From: Pseudomonadota bacterium
GTDB taxonomy: Bacteria; Pseudomonadota; Alphaproteobacteria; Rhizobiales; Beijerinckiaceae
Direction: 5' to 3'
Length of the DNA: 64,000 nucleotides
Assembly: GCA_021781815.1 (NCBI GenBank)
Contig: JAJXWB010000001.1
Coordinates: 1 to 64,000, forward strand
Part shown: positions 8,073 to 16,926 of the stretch, piece after piece
Position numbering within the stretch: position 1 is the stretch's first letter
Layout: every line of letters starts with the position of its first letter
Made by a program: the position numbers and the translations under genes
The notes under the pieces: model-generated
The model's database searches: none
What the model was told of the DNA's origin: nothing
The model's input: the letters and a program-made list of their open reading frames with translations, nothing else

Positions 8073-9709
8073 TGCACGCCGCTCTGAAACTCGTGGCATC
8101 GAGCGCCGACGCGCCGCAATCCTTCAGCGACGCAGCACAGATCAATGCAGCTTCTCAACGCTCGCTGCTGCGATTCATCACCTGCGGGTCGGTCGACGAC
8201 GGCAAGTCGACGCTGCTCGGCCGCCTGCTATTCGAGACAGGCGCTGTATTTGAGGATCAGCTTGAGGCCCTGCAGCGCGACAGCGCCAGGTTCGGCACGA
8301 CGGACGGCGAGCCTGATTTCGCGCTGCTCGTGGACGGCCTTTCCGCCGAACGCGAGCAGGGCATCACCATCGACGTGGCCTATCGCTATTTCTCGACGAA
8401 GAACCGCGCGTTCATCGCCGCCGACACGCCCGGCCACGAGCAATACACGCGCAACATGGCGACGGGCGCCTCGACCGCCGACGTCGCCATCATTCTCATC
8501 GACGCGCGCAAGGGCCTGCTGCCGCAGACGCGCCGCCACTCCTACATCGTCTCGATGCTCGGCGTGCGGCGCGTGATCGTCGCCATCAACAAGATCGACC
8601 TCGTCGGCTACGACGAGAACGTGTTCCGGGCGATCGAGCATGATTATCGCGCGCTCGCCGCTTCTCTCGATTTCGTGGAGACGCTCGTCATTCCGGTTTC
8701 CGCGCGTTACGGCGACAACATCGTCAGCGCGTCCGCGGCCATGCCATGGCACAAGGGGCCATCGCTGCTGACGATGCTGGAGACGATCGAGGCCTCGCCG
8801 GCCGGCGACACGGAATTTCGATTTCCTGTCCAATGGGTCAATCGCCCCAACCTGGATTTTCGCGGTTTTTCCGGCACGATCGCCAGCGGGAGCGTCGCGG
8901 TCGGAGATCGCGTGATCGCGCTGCCTCGCAGACAAGCGACGAAGGTCGTTGGCATTCTCGGCCCGTCCGGCGCGCTCGACGAGGCGATCGCAGGGCAGTC
9001 GGTCACGCTGACGCTGGCAGACGAAATCGATGTTTCACGCGGCGACGTGATCGCGCGGCAAGGCGCGACAACGGCGGCGCAGCGCCAGGCGACGGTGCGC
9101 CTGCTTGGCGTGGCCGAGGCGCCGATCGCGCCGGGCCGCACCTATCTCGTCAGGATCGGGACGAAGGTCGCCGCCGCGCGTATCATCGCGCTGCATCATG
9201 CGATCGACGTGCACGACTACAGCGAAGTCTCTGCAGACAAGCTGCTGATGAACGCGATCGGCGTCGCTGTCCTGCGCTTCGAGACGGACGTGGTCGTCGC
9301 GCCATACCGCGATTGCCGGACGCTCGGCAGCCTGCTGCTGATCGATCCGTACACGAACGACACAGTCGCGCTCGGAATCGTCGAGGCGGACGCGGCGCAC
9401 GAACGCGCCGAAACGGCTGTCGGCCATAGACTGGTCGTCGGACTCGCGCGCAGCGGCCTTCTGCCTGCCGAGGCCGCCGGTCGCAAGGCGTGGCGCCATA
9501 TCGTCTGGTGGCTCGCGGGCGCCGCTCTGACCAGCGCCATCGCTCTCGCGATCACCGCGCGGCCGCTACTCGCATTCGGCGCCGGGCTTGCGGATGCGGT
9601 ATTGCGTCCGGCGCTGCGGCTCGCGCACGATCTGCTGTGGCGCAATGCCGAGGAACGTCGGCGGGCGCAGGCTGAAAAGGCGCTGACGCTCGACGGCGGC
9701 AGTATTTGA
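8072..9709 (+). CDS. cysN: Sulfate adenylyltransferase GTPase subunit with extra C-terminal membrane segment
   Basis: This 545-residue GTPase drives APS formation together with CysD. The EF-Tu-like G1 motif (GSVDDGKST, 39-47), G3 (DTPGHEQYT) and G4 (NKID) are intact and are followed by the beta-barrel domains. In some rhizobial NodQ/CysNC proteins an APS kinase domain follows. Here that place is taken by about 75 residues with one clear hydrophobic segment (about 477-496), an amphipathic helix and a charged end. The protein may therefore be attached to the inner membrane. The frame is continuous, so this is not an obvious frameshift. Confidence 0.92.
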   Translation: MHAALKLVASSADAPQSFSDAAQINAASQRSLLRFITCGSVDDGKSTLLGRLLFETGAVFEDQLEALQRDSARFGTTDGEPDFALLVDGLSAEREQGITIDVAYRYFSTKNRAFIAADTPGHEQYTRNMATGASTADVAIILIDARKGLLPQTRRHSYIVSMLGVRRVIVAINKIDLVGYDENVFRAIEHDYRALAASLDFVETLVIPVSARYGDNIVSASAAMPWHKGPSLLTMLETIEASPAGDTEFRFPVQWVNRPNLDFRGFSGTIASGSVAVGDRVIALPRRQATKVVGILGPSGALDEAIAGQSVTLTLADEIDVSRGDVIARQGATTAAQRQATVRLLGVAEAPIAPGRTYLVRIGTKVAAARIIALHHAIDVHDYSEVSADKLLMNAIGVAVLRFETDVVVAPYRDCRTLGSLLLIDPYTNDTVALGIVEADAAHERAETAVGHRLVVGLARSGLLPAEAAGRKAWRHIVWWLAGAALTSAIALAITARPLLAFGAGLADAVLRPALRLAHDLLWRNAEERRRAQAEKALTLDGGSI

Positions 9710-9745
9710 TCCGCCAGCCCGCGACCGGCGTGCGTAAAGGCATCC

Positions 9746-10522
9746 ATGCAGATCGAGCCGCTCTACACGCTCTCGGGCGCCGCCGTCGGCCTCATCGTCG
9801 GGTTGACTGGCGTCGGCGGGGGATCGTTGATGACGCCGCTGCTGGTGCTGGGATTCGGCGCGCCCGCTGCGACCGCCGTTGGCACGGATCTGCTGTACGC
9901 CGCGCTCACCAAGGGCGCCGGATCGGTCGTTCACAACTTTCGAGGCAACATTGACTGGCGCGTCGTGCGTCTGCTCGCGTGCGGCAGCGTGCCAGCTTCC
10001 GCGCTCGCCCTGTTTGCGCTGTCGCGGATCGGCGTGAACTCCGAGCAGACATCCCGCGCCATATCCATGACGCTGGGAATCGCGCAATTGCTCACGGCGA
10101 TCTCGATCCTGCTGCGCGCGCGGTTGCTCAAGCTGCGCGCTGCGCGCAACGCCGCGCCGGCTGGCGGCGTCGCCATTGCAACCGTCGCTGTCGGCGCCGC
10201 TTTGGGTCTGCTCGTCTCGCTGTCATCCGTCGGCGCGGGCGCGATTGGCATGACGGCGCTGCTCATGCTCTATCCAGCGAGTCCGGTCGTGCGCCTCATC
10301 GGCACGGATATCGCGCACGCCGTTCCCTTGACGCTGATCGCTGGCGTGGGCCACTGGGGGCTCGGTTCGGTCGACGGCCAGATACTGGCGTCTCTCCTGA
10401 TCGGTTCGGCGCCCGGCATTGTCATAGGCAGCCATGTCGCGCCGCGCGTGCCTGACCGCTTTCTGCGCAGCCTGCTGGCGGCCGTGCTCTTCATCGTCGG
10501 ATTGCGACTCGTCGCGGGCTGA
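9746..10522 (+). CDS. TauE/SafE family permease, probable sulfite or organosulfur exporter
   Basis: This 258-residue inner-membrane protein has the duplicated TauE/SafE fold with about eight hydrophobic segments. The first half carries the family signature GLTGVGGGSLMTPLL (about 18-32), and the second half repeats it in altered form (SLSSVGAGAIGMTALL). It starts 36 bases after cysN on the same strand, so it probably belongs to the operon. Removing excess sulfite made by CysH is a reasonable role; the substrate is inferred only from context. Confidence 0.82.
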   Translation: MQIEPLYTLSGAAVGLIVGLTGVGGGSLMTPLLVLGFGAPAATAVGTDLLYAALTKGAGSVVHNFRGNIDWRVVRLLACGSVPASALALFALSRIGVNSEQTSRAISMTLGIAQLLTAISILLRARLLKLRAARNAAPAGGVAIATVAVGAALGLLVSLSSVGAGAIGMTALLMLYPASPVVRLIGTDIAHAVPLTLIAGVGHWGLGSVDGQILASLLIGSAPGIVIGSHVAPRVPDRFLRSLLAAVLFIVGLRLVAG

Positions 10523-10531
10523 CGCCGGCGC

Positions 10532-11152
10532 TCACGCGCTTTTTCGGAACAAGCTGAACTGAAAGGCCTGATGAGCCCCCGAGGGGGTCCGATGATCGCC
10601 GTGTCCCGTCTCGATCAGAATGAACCTGTCGCCGAGCGCGGCGGCGAGACTTTCGGCGTCATGACGCATGACCGGAAGGCCGCTGCATTTCTCGGGCCCA
10701 TCCGGGGCGAACGTGGCGATCATCGCGTGACCGCCGACCTTCACGGCCGCCGCGAGGCAGGAGACATAGGCGGCGCGATCCCCGGGATCGGTCAGAAAAT
10801 GGAAAGCCGCCCGATCGTGCCACAGATCATATTGCCGATCGGGCGCCCATTTCGTCATATCGGCGACGATCCATCGCGCATGTTCTCCGCTCGCGCCAAG
10901 GCGCGATCTCGCCACCTCAAGCGCGGCCGCCGAGAGGTCGAGCACGGCGACGTCGAACCCCTCCTTCAGAAGCTCGTCCACCAGCCGCGACGCGCCGCCG
11001 CCGACATCGATGATAGAACCGCCGCGAGGAACGCCCGAGCGGTGGATCAAATCCAGCGACTGGACAGGAGTATCCTGAAACCACGAGACGTCGCGTTCGC
11101 CCTTGGTTTTAAAAACCTGCTCCCAATGCGCCTGTCGCTCGCCCGTCGTCAT
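10532..11152 (-). CDS. Class I SAM-dependent methyltransferase
   Basis: This 206-residue cytoplasmic protein has the SAM-binding motif I IIDVGGGASRLVD (about 46-58) and an acidic motif II (VAVLDLS). The substrate is unknown. The ATG chosen has GGTGGAGA immediately upstream and overlaps the yidD stop as ATGA, so the two genes are translationally coupled; longer in-frame starts lie inside yidD. The WxxxF opening (HWEQVFKTKGERDVSWF) is shared by a group of small proteobacterial methyltransferases. It converges with the TauE gene, only 9 bases away. Confidence 0.8.
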   Translation of the reverse strand: MTTGERQAHWEQVFKTKGERDVSWFQDTPVQSLDLIHRSGVPRGGSIIDVGGGASRLVDELLKEGFDVAVLDLSAAALEVARSRLGASGEHARWIVADMTKWAPDRQYDLWHDRAAFHFLTDPGDRAAYVSCLAAAVKVGGHAMIATFAPDGPEKCSGLPVMRHDAESLAAALGDRFILIETGHGDHRTPSGAHQAFQFSLFRKSA

Positions 11153-11499
11153 TTCTCCACCTCGACCTGCTCGCACACCAGCGGCCCTCGCCATTTCCCA
11201 TAGCGCCAGCAATGCAGCGCGTCCGCTCCCTCGGGCCGCGCCGCCGGCACGGGATCGAAGCCGGCCGTCCCGCCCGGCCGGCAGCGGCAGATGCGGGCGA
11301 ATCCCATCCAGCCGCCACCCCATAGTCCAAACCGGCCGATCGCCTCGGCCGTGTATTCGGAACAGGTAGGCAGGTGCCGGCAATGCCGGCCGAGCGCCGC
11401 GGACAAGGTTAGCTGGTAGCCCCGGATCAGCGTCCTCGCCAGAAGCGCCGGCGCGTCCGCTGGACCCCGAAATCGAAAATCGCCCGCCATGGCCTGCAT
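11149..11499 (-). CDS. yidD: Membrane protein insertion efficiency factor
   Basis: This 116-residue protein matches YidD, a small membrane-bound helper of YidC-dependent insertion. It has the invariant region LIRGYQLTLSAALGRHCRHLPTCSEY, with three conserved cysteines, and a GGWMGFARICRCRPGG segment. In many bacteria yidD lies with rnpA and yidC; here it is paired with a methyltransferase gene, a familiar arrangement in rhizobia. Both an N-terminal and a C-terminal extension of about 20 residues surround the core. Confidence 0.88.
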   Translation of the reverse strand: MQAMAGDFRFRGPADAPALLARTLIRGYQLTLSAALGRHCRHLPTCSEYTAEAIGRFGLWGGGWMGFARICRCRPGGTAGFDPVPAARPEGADALHCWRYGKWRGPLVCEQVEVEK

Positions 11500-11571
11500 T
11501 TGGGTGTTCGCGCCGCTGCGGTCAACCTAATTCGGTAGCCTGCGACAAGCCGAAATGATATTGCAGCGCCG

Positions 11572-12393
11572 ATGCGCATTTCCGCCCTGTCCCTTGCCCT
11601 GGCCGGACTGATTATGGTCGCCCCGGCCGCGAGCAGGGCCGCCGACACGTCGCCTGGGCCGGCGAAAAGTCCGCTTGCGCCGGATTGGCTCGTGACGGTC
11701 CAGTTCGGCCCGGGCCTCTCGCCCGCCTATCCCGGTTCCTCCGCCTACCGGCCGGTGCCAGTGCCAGGGCTCGGCGTGCGCCGCTCGGACGAACCGGAGC
11801 GATTCGCCGCGCCGGACGACGGCTTCGGCGCGCCTATTCTCGACACCGCCGGTTTTCGTCTCGGCCCGGTCGCCAACGTACTCATTCCTCGCTGGACGAT
11901 GCATCAGGAACTCAACGGCCTGCGCAAGTTGAGCACGGCGATCGAAATCGGCGCCTACGCCGAATATTATCCTGTCGACGACATGCGGCTTCGCGGCGAG
12001 TTGCGTCAGGGTGTCTACGGGCACGACGGGCTCGTGGCGACCTTCGGCTCTGATTTCATTAGGCGCGCCGGCGCGTTCCTTTTTTCGGCCGGCCCGCGGA
12101 TCAACCTCGGAACGGCGGCCTACGCCAACGGCTATTTCGATGTGACGCCGGATCAGGCGCTGGCGAACGGCCGCGTTCCGCCCTTCCAGTCGCATGGAGG
12201 CGTCACATCAGCCGGCTTCATGACGACGGCCCGCTACGACTTCGACCCGCGCTGGAATGCGACCGTTTATGGAGGCCTCCAGCGGCTCACCGGCAGTCCG
12301 GGCGCAAGTCCGATCCCGAACATCCTCGGCTCGCGCAATCAATATTCCGCCGGCCTGATGTTCGCCCGCACCTTCACGATAGGCGGGTTCTGA
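11572..12393 (+). CDS. MipA/OmpV family outer-membrane protein
   Basis: This 273-residue protein starts with a typical Sec signal peptide (about 1-24, ending AASRA-AD), so it is exported. The mature part opens with WLVTVQFGPGLSPAYPGSS, the first strand region of MipA/OmpV barrels, and ends in an aromatic-rich strand with a terminal phenylalanine (TFTIGGF) as expected for barrel assembly. MipA binds lytic-transglycosylase complexes in E. coli, but many members have unknown roles. It converges with the IscU-like gene. Confidence 0.82.
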   Translation: MRISALSLALAGLIMVAPAASRAADTSPGPAKSPLAPDWLVTVQFGPGLSPAYPGSSAYRPVPVPGLGVRRSDEPERFAAPDDGFGAPILDTAGFRLGPVANVLIPRWTMHQELNGLRKLSTAIEIGAYAEYYPVDDMRLRGELRQGVYGHDGLVATFGSDFIRRAGAFLFSAGPRINLGTAAYANGYFDVTPDQALANGRVPPFQSHGGVTSAGFMTTARYDFDPRWNATVYGGLQRLTGSPGASPIPNILGSRNQYSAGLMFARTFTIGGF

Positions 12394-12399
12394 CGCGCC

Positions 12400-12852
12400 T
12401 CAGGTGGCAGGCGCAGCCGCCGCGTTCTTCGCCTCGATCTGCGACACGGCGTCGACCACGGCGTCGAACGTCAAGAGCGTCGAGGCGTGCCGCGCCTTGT
12501 AGTCGCGCACTGGCTCCAGCACGCCGACGTCGGCCCACCGTCCGCCGGGCGGCGGTCCGTTCTCCTTGAGCATGCGCCGCACCTGATCGCGCAAATCCCG
12601 CAGTTCCTGCCCGCTCGCGCCCACCACATGGCGCGCCATGATCGAGGACGAAGCCTGCCCGAGGGCGCAGGCCTTCACGTCGTGAGCGAAATCGACGACC
12701 TTGCCGTTTTCCATGACCACATCGACCGTGACAGTCGATCCGCACAGCTTCGAATGCGCGGTCGCGCTGGCGTCGGGCCGCTCCAGTCGCCCAAGCCGCG
12801 GAATGTTTCCGGCCAGTTCGAGAATGCGCTTGTTGTAGATGTCGCTCAGCAT
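12400..12852 (-). CDS. IscU/SufU-like iron-sulfur cluster scaffold protein
   Basis: This 150-residue protein has the NifU N-terminal scaffold fold. Two of the family cysteines are clear, in the SKLCGS and KACALGQAS segments; the usual third ligand near the end is not evident. The 20-residue insert around GPPPGGRW resembles the SufU/alphaproteobacterial type rather than classical IscU. It is divergent from folE with a 135-base AT-rich gap, a gene pair that is common in Rhizobiales. It may supply Fe-S clusters for a subset of proteins rather than the main Suf pathway. Confidence 0.8.
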   Translation of the reverse strand: MLSDIYNKRILELAGNIPRLGRLERPDASATAHSKLCGSTVTVDVVMENGKVVDFAHDVKACALGQASSSIMARHVVGASGQELRDLRDQVRRMLKENGPPPGGRWADVGVLEPVRDYKARHASTLLTFDAVVDAVSQIEAKNAAAAPAT

Positions 12853-12987
12853 GGGAGGAAACTGACTCTCGGCACTGGCGCAACGTAGCAGCCAGTCTTA
12901 TTTAAGTTATATAGGCGCGCCAGGCGAGTGGCGAAATATGAATGAACATTTGGGGCCTGCGCTCGTTTCAGGCTTCGGAGGCTCCAC

Positions 12988-13623
12988 ATGGACGCAGTGG
13001 TTAAGACCTTGTCCGGCCGGAATGTCGCTCCCGCCAATTCGCCCCGCCCGCCAGTTTCGCAGCCAAGCCAGGAAGACGCCGAAGCAGCCGTCCGCGTTCT
13101 GCTCGCCTATGCCGGCGACGATCCGGACCGGGAAGGCCTGAAGGATACGCCGCGGCGTGTGGCCAAGGCCTATCGCGAATTGTTCGCCGGCTATCGCGAA
13201 GAGGCCGGCGCGATCCTCGACCGGGTGTTCGAGGAGGTCGAAGGCTACGACGATATGGTGCTCGTGCGCGACATCCCGTTCGCTTCCCATTGCGAGCATC
13301 ACATGGTGCCATTCGTCGGCAAGGCGCATGTCGCCTATTACCCGAGCGAGGGCGTCGTCGGCCTGTCGAAGCTCGCGCGCCTGGTCGACATGTACGCGCG
13401 CCGTCTGCAAACGCAGGAGACGATGACGGCCCAGATCGCCGAAGCCATAGAGCAGCACCTGAAGCCGCGCGGTACGGCAGTTTACATCGAGGCCGAACAC
13501 ATGTGCATGTCCATGCGCGGCGTGCGCAAGCAGGGCGCGATGACAATCACGACCAGGTTCACCGGCCTGTTTCGCGACGACCCGGCCGAACAGGTGCGGT
13601 TTCTGAGCATGGCGCGGACCTGA
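12988..13623 (+). CDS. folE: GTP cyclohydrolase I
   Basis: This 211-residue enzyme converts GTP to dihydroneopterin triphosphate, the first step to folate and related pterins. Zinc and catalytic residues are visible in [12 protein letters not shown] (Cys and His ligands) and [16 protein letters not shown] (the second zinc cysteine and catalytic region). The family's [13 protein letters not shown] segment is present near the front. The length fits the family, with a slightly long N-terminal head of about 25 residues. A stem-loop follows the stop. Confidence 0.96.
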   Translation: MDAVVKTLSGRNVAPANSPRPPVSQPSQEDAEAAVRVLLAYAGDDPDREGLKDTPRRVAKAYRELFAGYREEAGAILDRVFEEVEGYDDMVLVRDIPFASHCEHHMVPFVGKAHVAYYPSEGVVGLSKLARLVDMYARRLQTQETMTAQIAEAIEQHLKPRGTAVYIEAEHMCMSMRGVRKQGAMTITTRFTGLFRDDPAEQVRFLSMART

Positions 13624-13628
13624 CCGCG

Positions 13629-13666
13629 CCGCTGGCGGTCCATCGCCCCCGGACGGCGGCCAGCGG
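13629..13666 (+). terminator. Stem-loop after folE
   Basis: CCGCTGGC (13629-13636) pairs perfectly with GCCAGCGG (13659-13666), with a further short GTCC/GGAC pair inside. It starts 5 bases after the folE stop. No T run follows. Confidence 0.4.
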
Positions 13667-13764
13667 TCGGTCCGCGGAGTTTGCGCGAGCCGGGACGTCC
13701 TACAGCCATTGATCGTGTCTTGCGCGCCGTGGCATGGTGCGCGCCGCCGCACGAAAGGACGTCC

Positions 13765-14298
13765 ATGCCCATCTACAGACTTGACGATCTCGCACCTGAA
13801 TTGCCGCCCGCAGGCCGCTATTTTGTCGCGCCCGGCGCACATGTCATAGGGCGCGTGCGACTGGGCGAGGACGCGAGCGTCTGGTTCAACGCAATCATTC
13901 GCGGCGACACGGATCTCATCGACATCGGCGCGCGCGCCAACATTCAGGACGGAAGCGTTCTGCATACAGATCCCGGCTTTCCGCTGACAATCGGCGCGGA
14001 CGTCACCATCGGGCACAAGGTCATCCTGCATGGCTGCACGATCGGCGACGGCGCCCTGATCGGCATGGGCGCAACCATCCTCAACGGCGCGAAGATCGGA
14101 AAGAACTGCCTCGTCGGCGCCAATGCGCTGGTCACGGAGGGCAAGGAATTTCCGGACAATTCGCTGATCGTTGGCGCCCCGGCGCGCGTGGCGCGCACGC
14201 TGGACGAAAAGGGCGCAGGCGCAGGGCGCATGATCGCCGCCGTCTATGCGTCGCGCGCGAAGAGGTTCGCCACGGGCTTGCGCGTCATCGGGCAATAG
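13765..14298 (+). CDS. Gamma carbonic anhydrase family (YrdA-type) protein
   Basis: This 177-residue protein folds as a left-handed beta-helix of hexapeptide repeats and belongs to the gamma carbonic anhydrase/YrdA group. The metal-binding histidines are placed as expected in SVLHTD, TIGHKVILHG and the HGC region, and the ARANIQDGS and GARIGKNCLVGANALV-type repeats are present. The start at 13765 follows a purine-rich GAAAGGAC stretch. Upstream in-frame codons between folE and here look like non-coding sequence. Enzymatic activity of this subgroup is variable. Confidence 0.85.
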   Translation: MPIYRLDDLAPELPPAGRYFVAPGAHVIGRVRLGEDASVWFNAIIRGDTDLIDIGARANIQDGSVLHTDPGFPLTIGADVTIGHKVILHGCTIGDGALIGMGATILNGAKIGKNCLVGANALVTEGKEFPDNSLIVGAPARVARTLDEKGAGAGRMIAAVYASRAKRFATGLRVIGQ

Positions 14299-14314
14299 CC
14301 CAGGCGCGACGGCG

Positions 14315-14935
14315 CTAGAGAACGATGTCCGCGTCAAACTCCTCGATCGGGATAAGACGCTGGAATTCGACGGCGAGGCCGCCCTTGAAATGGCGCACGA
14401 CCTTGCCGGCGCGCCGCCCCAGTTCCACCCGCGCGCCTATTTCCGGCAACTCTTCAGCCTGCAGGCCCACGCCGGACACGGAAACGTCGACGACTCGGAC
14501 AGGAATCTCGCGACCGCCGTTCACGATCAGGCTGGTTTCGCGCTGCTTCGGTACGATGCGCTTGTGCCGGCGGTTTGCGTCGTCCTCTTCCTCCTCGCGA
14601 TTAATCATCCAGGTCAGGAGGTCGGCCAGACGTTCCCGCTTGGCGGGCGCAAGATTCAATTCGACCGCAAATCCGTCGCCGGTCGTGCGAACGATCGAGC
14701 CTTCCAGTCGGCCAAAGTCTTCAAAATAGAAGACGACCCGCTCGCCGACACGACCCTTGACCGGCGCGCCGACACGCAATCCGCCCGGCGACATGTCGAT
14801 TGTATGGCAGGGGTATTCCTGTTTGCTCTCAAGCATGTAGCGGCCAGCGATCGCCACCTTCACTCGGCGATGCCGGCGGCGCTCCATCGGCTTTGCTGCC
14901 GGCTTGAGTTGAGGATAGGCCAAAGGCGGGTCCAA
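14315..14935 (-). CDS. Tandem PilZ-domain protein
   Basis: This 206-residue cytoplasmic protein seems to contain two PilZ domains. The first has the c-di-GMP binding arginines (RRRHRR, about 19-24) followed by DMSPGGLRV; the second has RRHKR (about 122-126) followed by a DVSVSGVGL signature. Both motif pairs look usable, so it may bind cyclic-di-GMP twice or form an internal dimer. It stands alone and converges with the carbonic anhydrase gene. Diguanylate cyclase and EAL proteins are encoded elsewhere in the window, but no direct link is visible. Confidence 0.8.
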   Translation of the reverse strand: MDPPLAYPQLKPAAKPMERRRHRRVKVAIAGRYMLESKQEYPCHTIDMSPGGLRVGAPVKGRVGERVVFYFEDFGRLEGSIVRTTGDGFAVELNLAPAKRERLADLLTWMINREEEEDDANRRHKRIVPKQRETSLIVNGGREIPVRVVDVSVSGVGLQAEELPEIGARVELGRRAGKVVRHFKGGLAVEFQRLIPIEEFDADIVL

Positions 14936-15035
14936 TTCACGCTCGTTTGAACGGTAACTCTAAACAGCGATGATTAATAGCGACTTACGACATTTGGGCG
15001 ACCGGCTGCAAAGTGCTTCTTAGGTTTCCGGATCG

Positions 15036-15653
15036 TCACCTCGATCCCTGAACATGGCTTCGGTCCAGTCCTCCGTTCAGCAGCCGCAAGCGCGGTCGCG
15101 ACCCCAGACGGCGTTCGGGCGCGCCGGACATGCGCCGGATGACAGGCAGGTCGACGCGTGAATCTGCCGCGCTCATGACCCGAAGCGAACGCAATTCAAA
15201 CCGCTCGACCGGAATCAGGCCGAACCAGTCCGGCTGTGCGGCGCAGGCCAGCGCGCCGAGAATGCGCGCATGGGTGCGCCCGTGATGGCGCAACGGCAGC
15301 AGCAGCAGTTCGAGATCGATGGCGCGGTGATCGGACGGCGCGGCTGAAACGCCGGCGACGACAGGAACCGCCCCGTCCATGACTGTCCAAAGGACCGCGG
15401 CCACATTGGCGCGGTCTTCTCCCCACAGATCGAGGAACGACCGTCCCTTCATTTCTTTCAGCCAGAGCGCATTGAGCCGCGTACCGGACAAGCGCAGAGG
15501 GAACGCGTCGTCGCCATCGACCTCGATCATGAAAGTGTCCGACAGAATGGCGCGTATCGCGGCGGGATCGATCTCGGCGCGGTCGGGAGCGGCCCGCTCA
15601 CGGCGGATGCTGTTCCAGTACGAATAGAGTTCGCGCGTCGCCTGTTGTCTCAT
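15036..15653 (-). CDS. PAS_5-type PAS domain protein
   Basis: This 205-residue protein resembles the alphaproteobacterial single-PAS family (PF07310). It opens with LYSYWNSIRRERAAPDR, followed by an IEVDGDDAFPLRLSGTR and MKGRSFLDLW core, typical of the family. The ATG at 15653 has AAGGGGCG upstream; a longer frame adds 24 residues without a better site. No histidine kinase or output domain follows, so it is a stand-alone sensor-like domain of unknown signal. Caulobacter MopJ is a distant example of a regulator with this fold. Confidence 0.75.
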   Translation of the reverse strand: MRQQATRELYSYWNSIRRERAAPDRAEIDPAAIRAILSDTFMIEVDGDDAFPLRLSGTRLNALWLKEMKGRSFLDLWGEDRANVAAVLWTVMDGAVPVVAGVSAAPSDHRAIDLELLLLPLRHHGRTHARILGALACAAQPDWFGLIPVERFELRSLRVMSAADSRVDLPVIRRMSGAPERRLGSRPRLRLLNGGLDRSHVQGSR

Positions 15654-16017
15654 GATCGCCCCTTCATGCCCTCGTTCGGGCAGGCTTGTTTTCATTTGGG
15701 ACAGGCGAAACGCCTTCGCCTGCATGCTCGCTGGAGCAGCAAGGCGCGCGCCACGGAGGCGATTAATCTTAACGGAGCGTTTTCATTGCGCAGCGAACGC
15801 GGAAATGAGAGTTTTGATTTGTGACGCAACGCTTGTGACCCCGGCTCCGGGCCATGAAGCGAAGCGCCCTCCAGCCAGAGGGGCTGCCCGCGAGAACGTG
15901 AGCGTATTTGCATGGTTCGACCGTTCCATATTGGGACGCTGCGCGCGGCCGATCGACAAGACTTCGTTAATGGGGGAAGGACGCGGCTCCCGTTCTTCCC
16001 CCGCCGACGGGTCAAAC
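15654..16017. other. Intergenic region between divergent PAS and rhomboid genes
   Basis: This 364-base gap must hold the promoters of the two divergent genes. The rightward frame is open through most of it in phase with the rhomboid gene, but the encoded arginine-rich sequence resembles no protein part and the codon pattern is irregular. An in-frame ATG at 15970 is an alternative rhomboid start. No RNA gene or repeat was seen. Confidence 0.35.
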
Positions 16018-16830
16018 ATGACGCATCACGATCCGGCTGACCGCGCCTTCTCCCGCTCTTCCTATCCGGTCCTCGCGATCGTGGTTCTGCTCGTCGCCGT
16101 GCATCTGTTCCGCATGGCGCTCGATGAAGCGACCGACTTCCGCTTTCTGGCAGATCTCGCCTTCGTTCCCGCCCAGTTCACCATGCCCCTGGACCGTGAA
16201 GGCGTGCTGCGAGCGGCCTCGCAAGCAGTGGCGCAGGGAGACATGCAGAGTTCGGAAGCGGCGCTGCTGCTTGGCGACGGGATACGCTGGTGGACGCCCG
16301 TCACCTACGCGCTGCTGCATGGCGGCTTCGCCCATATCGCCCTGAACAGCGTGTGGCTGCTCGCCTTTGGCGCAGCGGTGTGCCGTCGTTTCGGCAGCCT
16401 GCGGTTCGTCGTGTTCTTCATCATCACGGCGGTCGCCGGCGCTCTTGCGCATTACATCGTCCACCCCTATGGCCTCGCGCCCGTGATCGGCGCTTCAGCC
16501 GCCATTTCCGGCGCCATGGGCGCGGCCGTGCGCTTTGCGTTCACTCCGGGCGCGCCGCTCGGCCCAGGCTTTTCCCGCGCGCGCGATCTGGACGCCTACC
16601 GGCAGCCGGCGCCGGCGCTGCGCGAGGTGCTGACCGAGCGTCGGGCCATGACCTTTCTCATCTTCTGGTTCGTTCTCAATTTGCTGTTCGGCGTCTACAC
16701 CCCGGTCGGGGATGGCGCGATCGCCTGGGAAGCGCATATCGGCGGCTTCCTTGCTGGATTTCTCCTGTTCAACCTGTTCGACCCCACGCATCGTCGGCAC
16801 CGCGCGAAGCCCGCTGAATCAGGCTATTGA
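16018..16830 (+). CDS. Rhomboid family intramembrane serine protease
   Basis: This 270-residue inner-membrane protein has six to seven hydrophobic segments. The catalytic serine lies in GASAAISG (about residue 160) and the catalytic histidine in WEAHIGGFLAGF (about 238). The HGGFAHIALN segment (about 102-111) is the conserved loop/helix-2 signature. A large loop between the first two segments (about 42-90) is typical of alphaproteobacterial members. The start is the ATG nearest the conserved region; one at 15970 would add 16 residues. Substrates are unknown. Confidence 0.85.
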   Translation: MTHHDPADRAFSRSSYPVLAIVVLLVAVHLFRMALDEATDFRFLADLAFVPAQFTMPLDREGVLRAASQAVAQGDMQSSEAALLLGDGIRWWTPVTYALLHGGFAHIALNSVWLLAFGAAVCRRFGSLRFVVFFIITAVAGALAHYIVHPYGLAPVIGASAAISGAMGAAVRFAFTPGAPLGPGFSRARDLDAYRQPAPALREVLTERRAMTFLIFWFVLNLLFGVYTPVGDGAIAWEAHIGGFLAGFLLFNLFDPTHRRHRAKPAESGY

Positions 16831-16926
16831 ATCAGGCTTGCGCAGCGACGGGAACAGTCGCATGCTTCCCGGCAAGAAGGCGCAAGCCGAATGAGCTGAG
16901 GCAACGCTAGGGAGGAGGCCCTACCC

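Noticed and set aside
16810-16840. Short direct repeat TGAATCAGGCT at the rhomboid stop
   Set aside because: An 11-base duplication that just repeats the stop context; no sign of an element or functional site.
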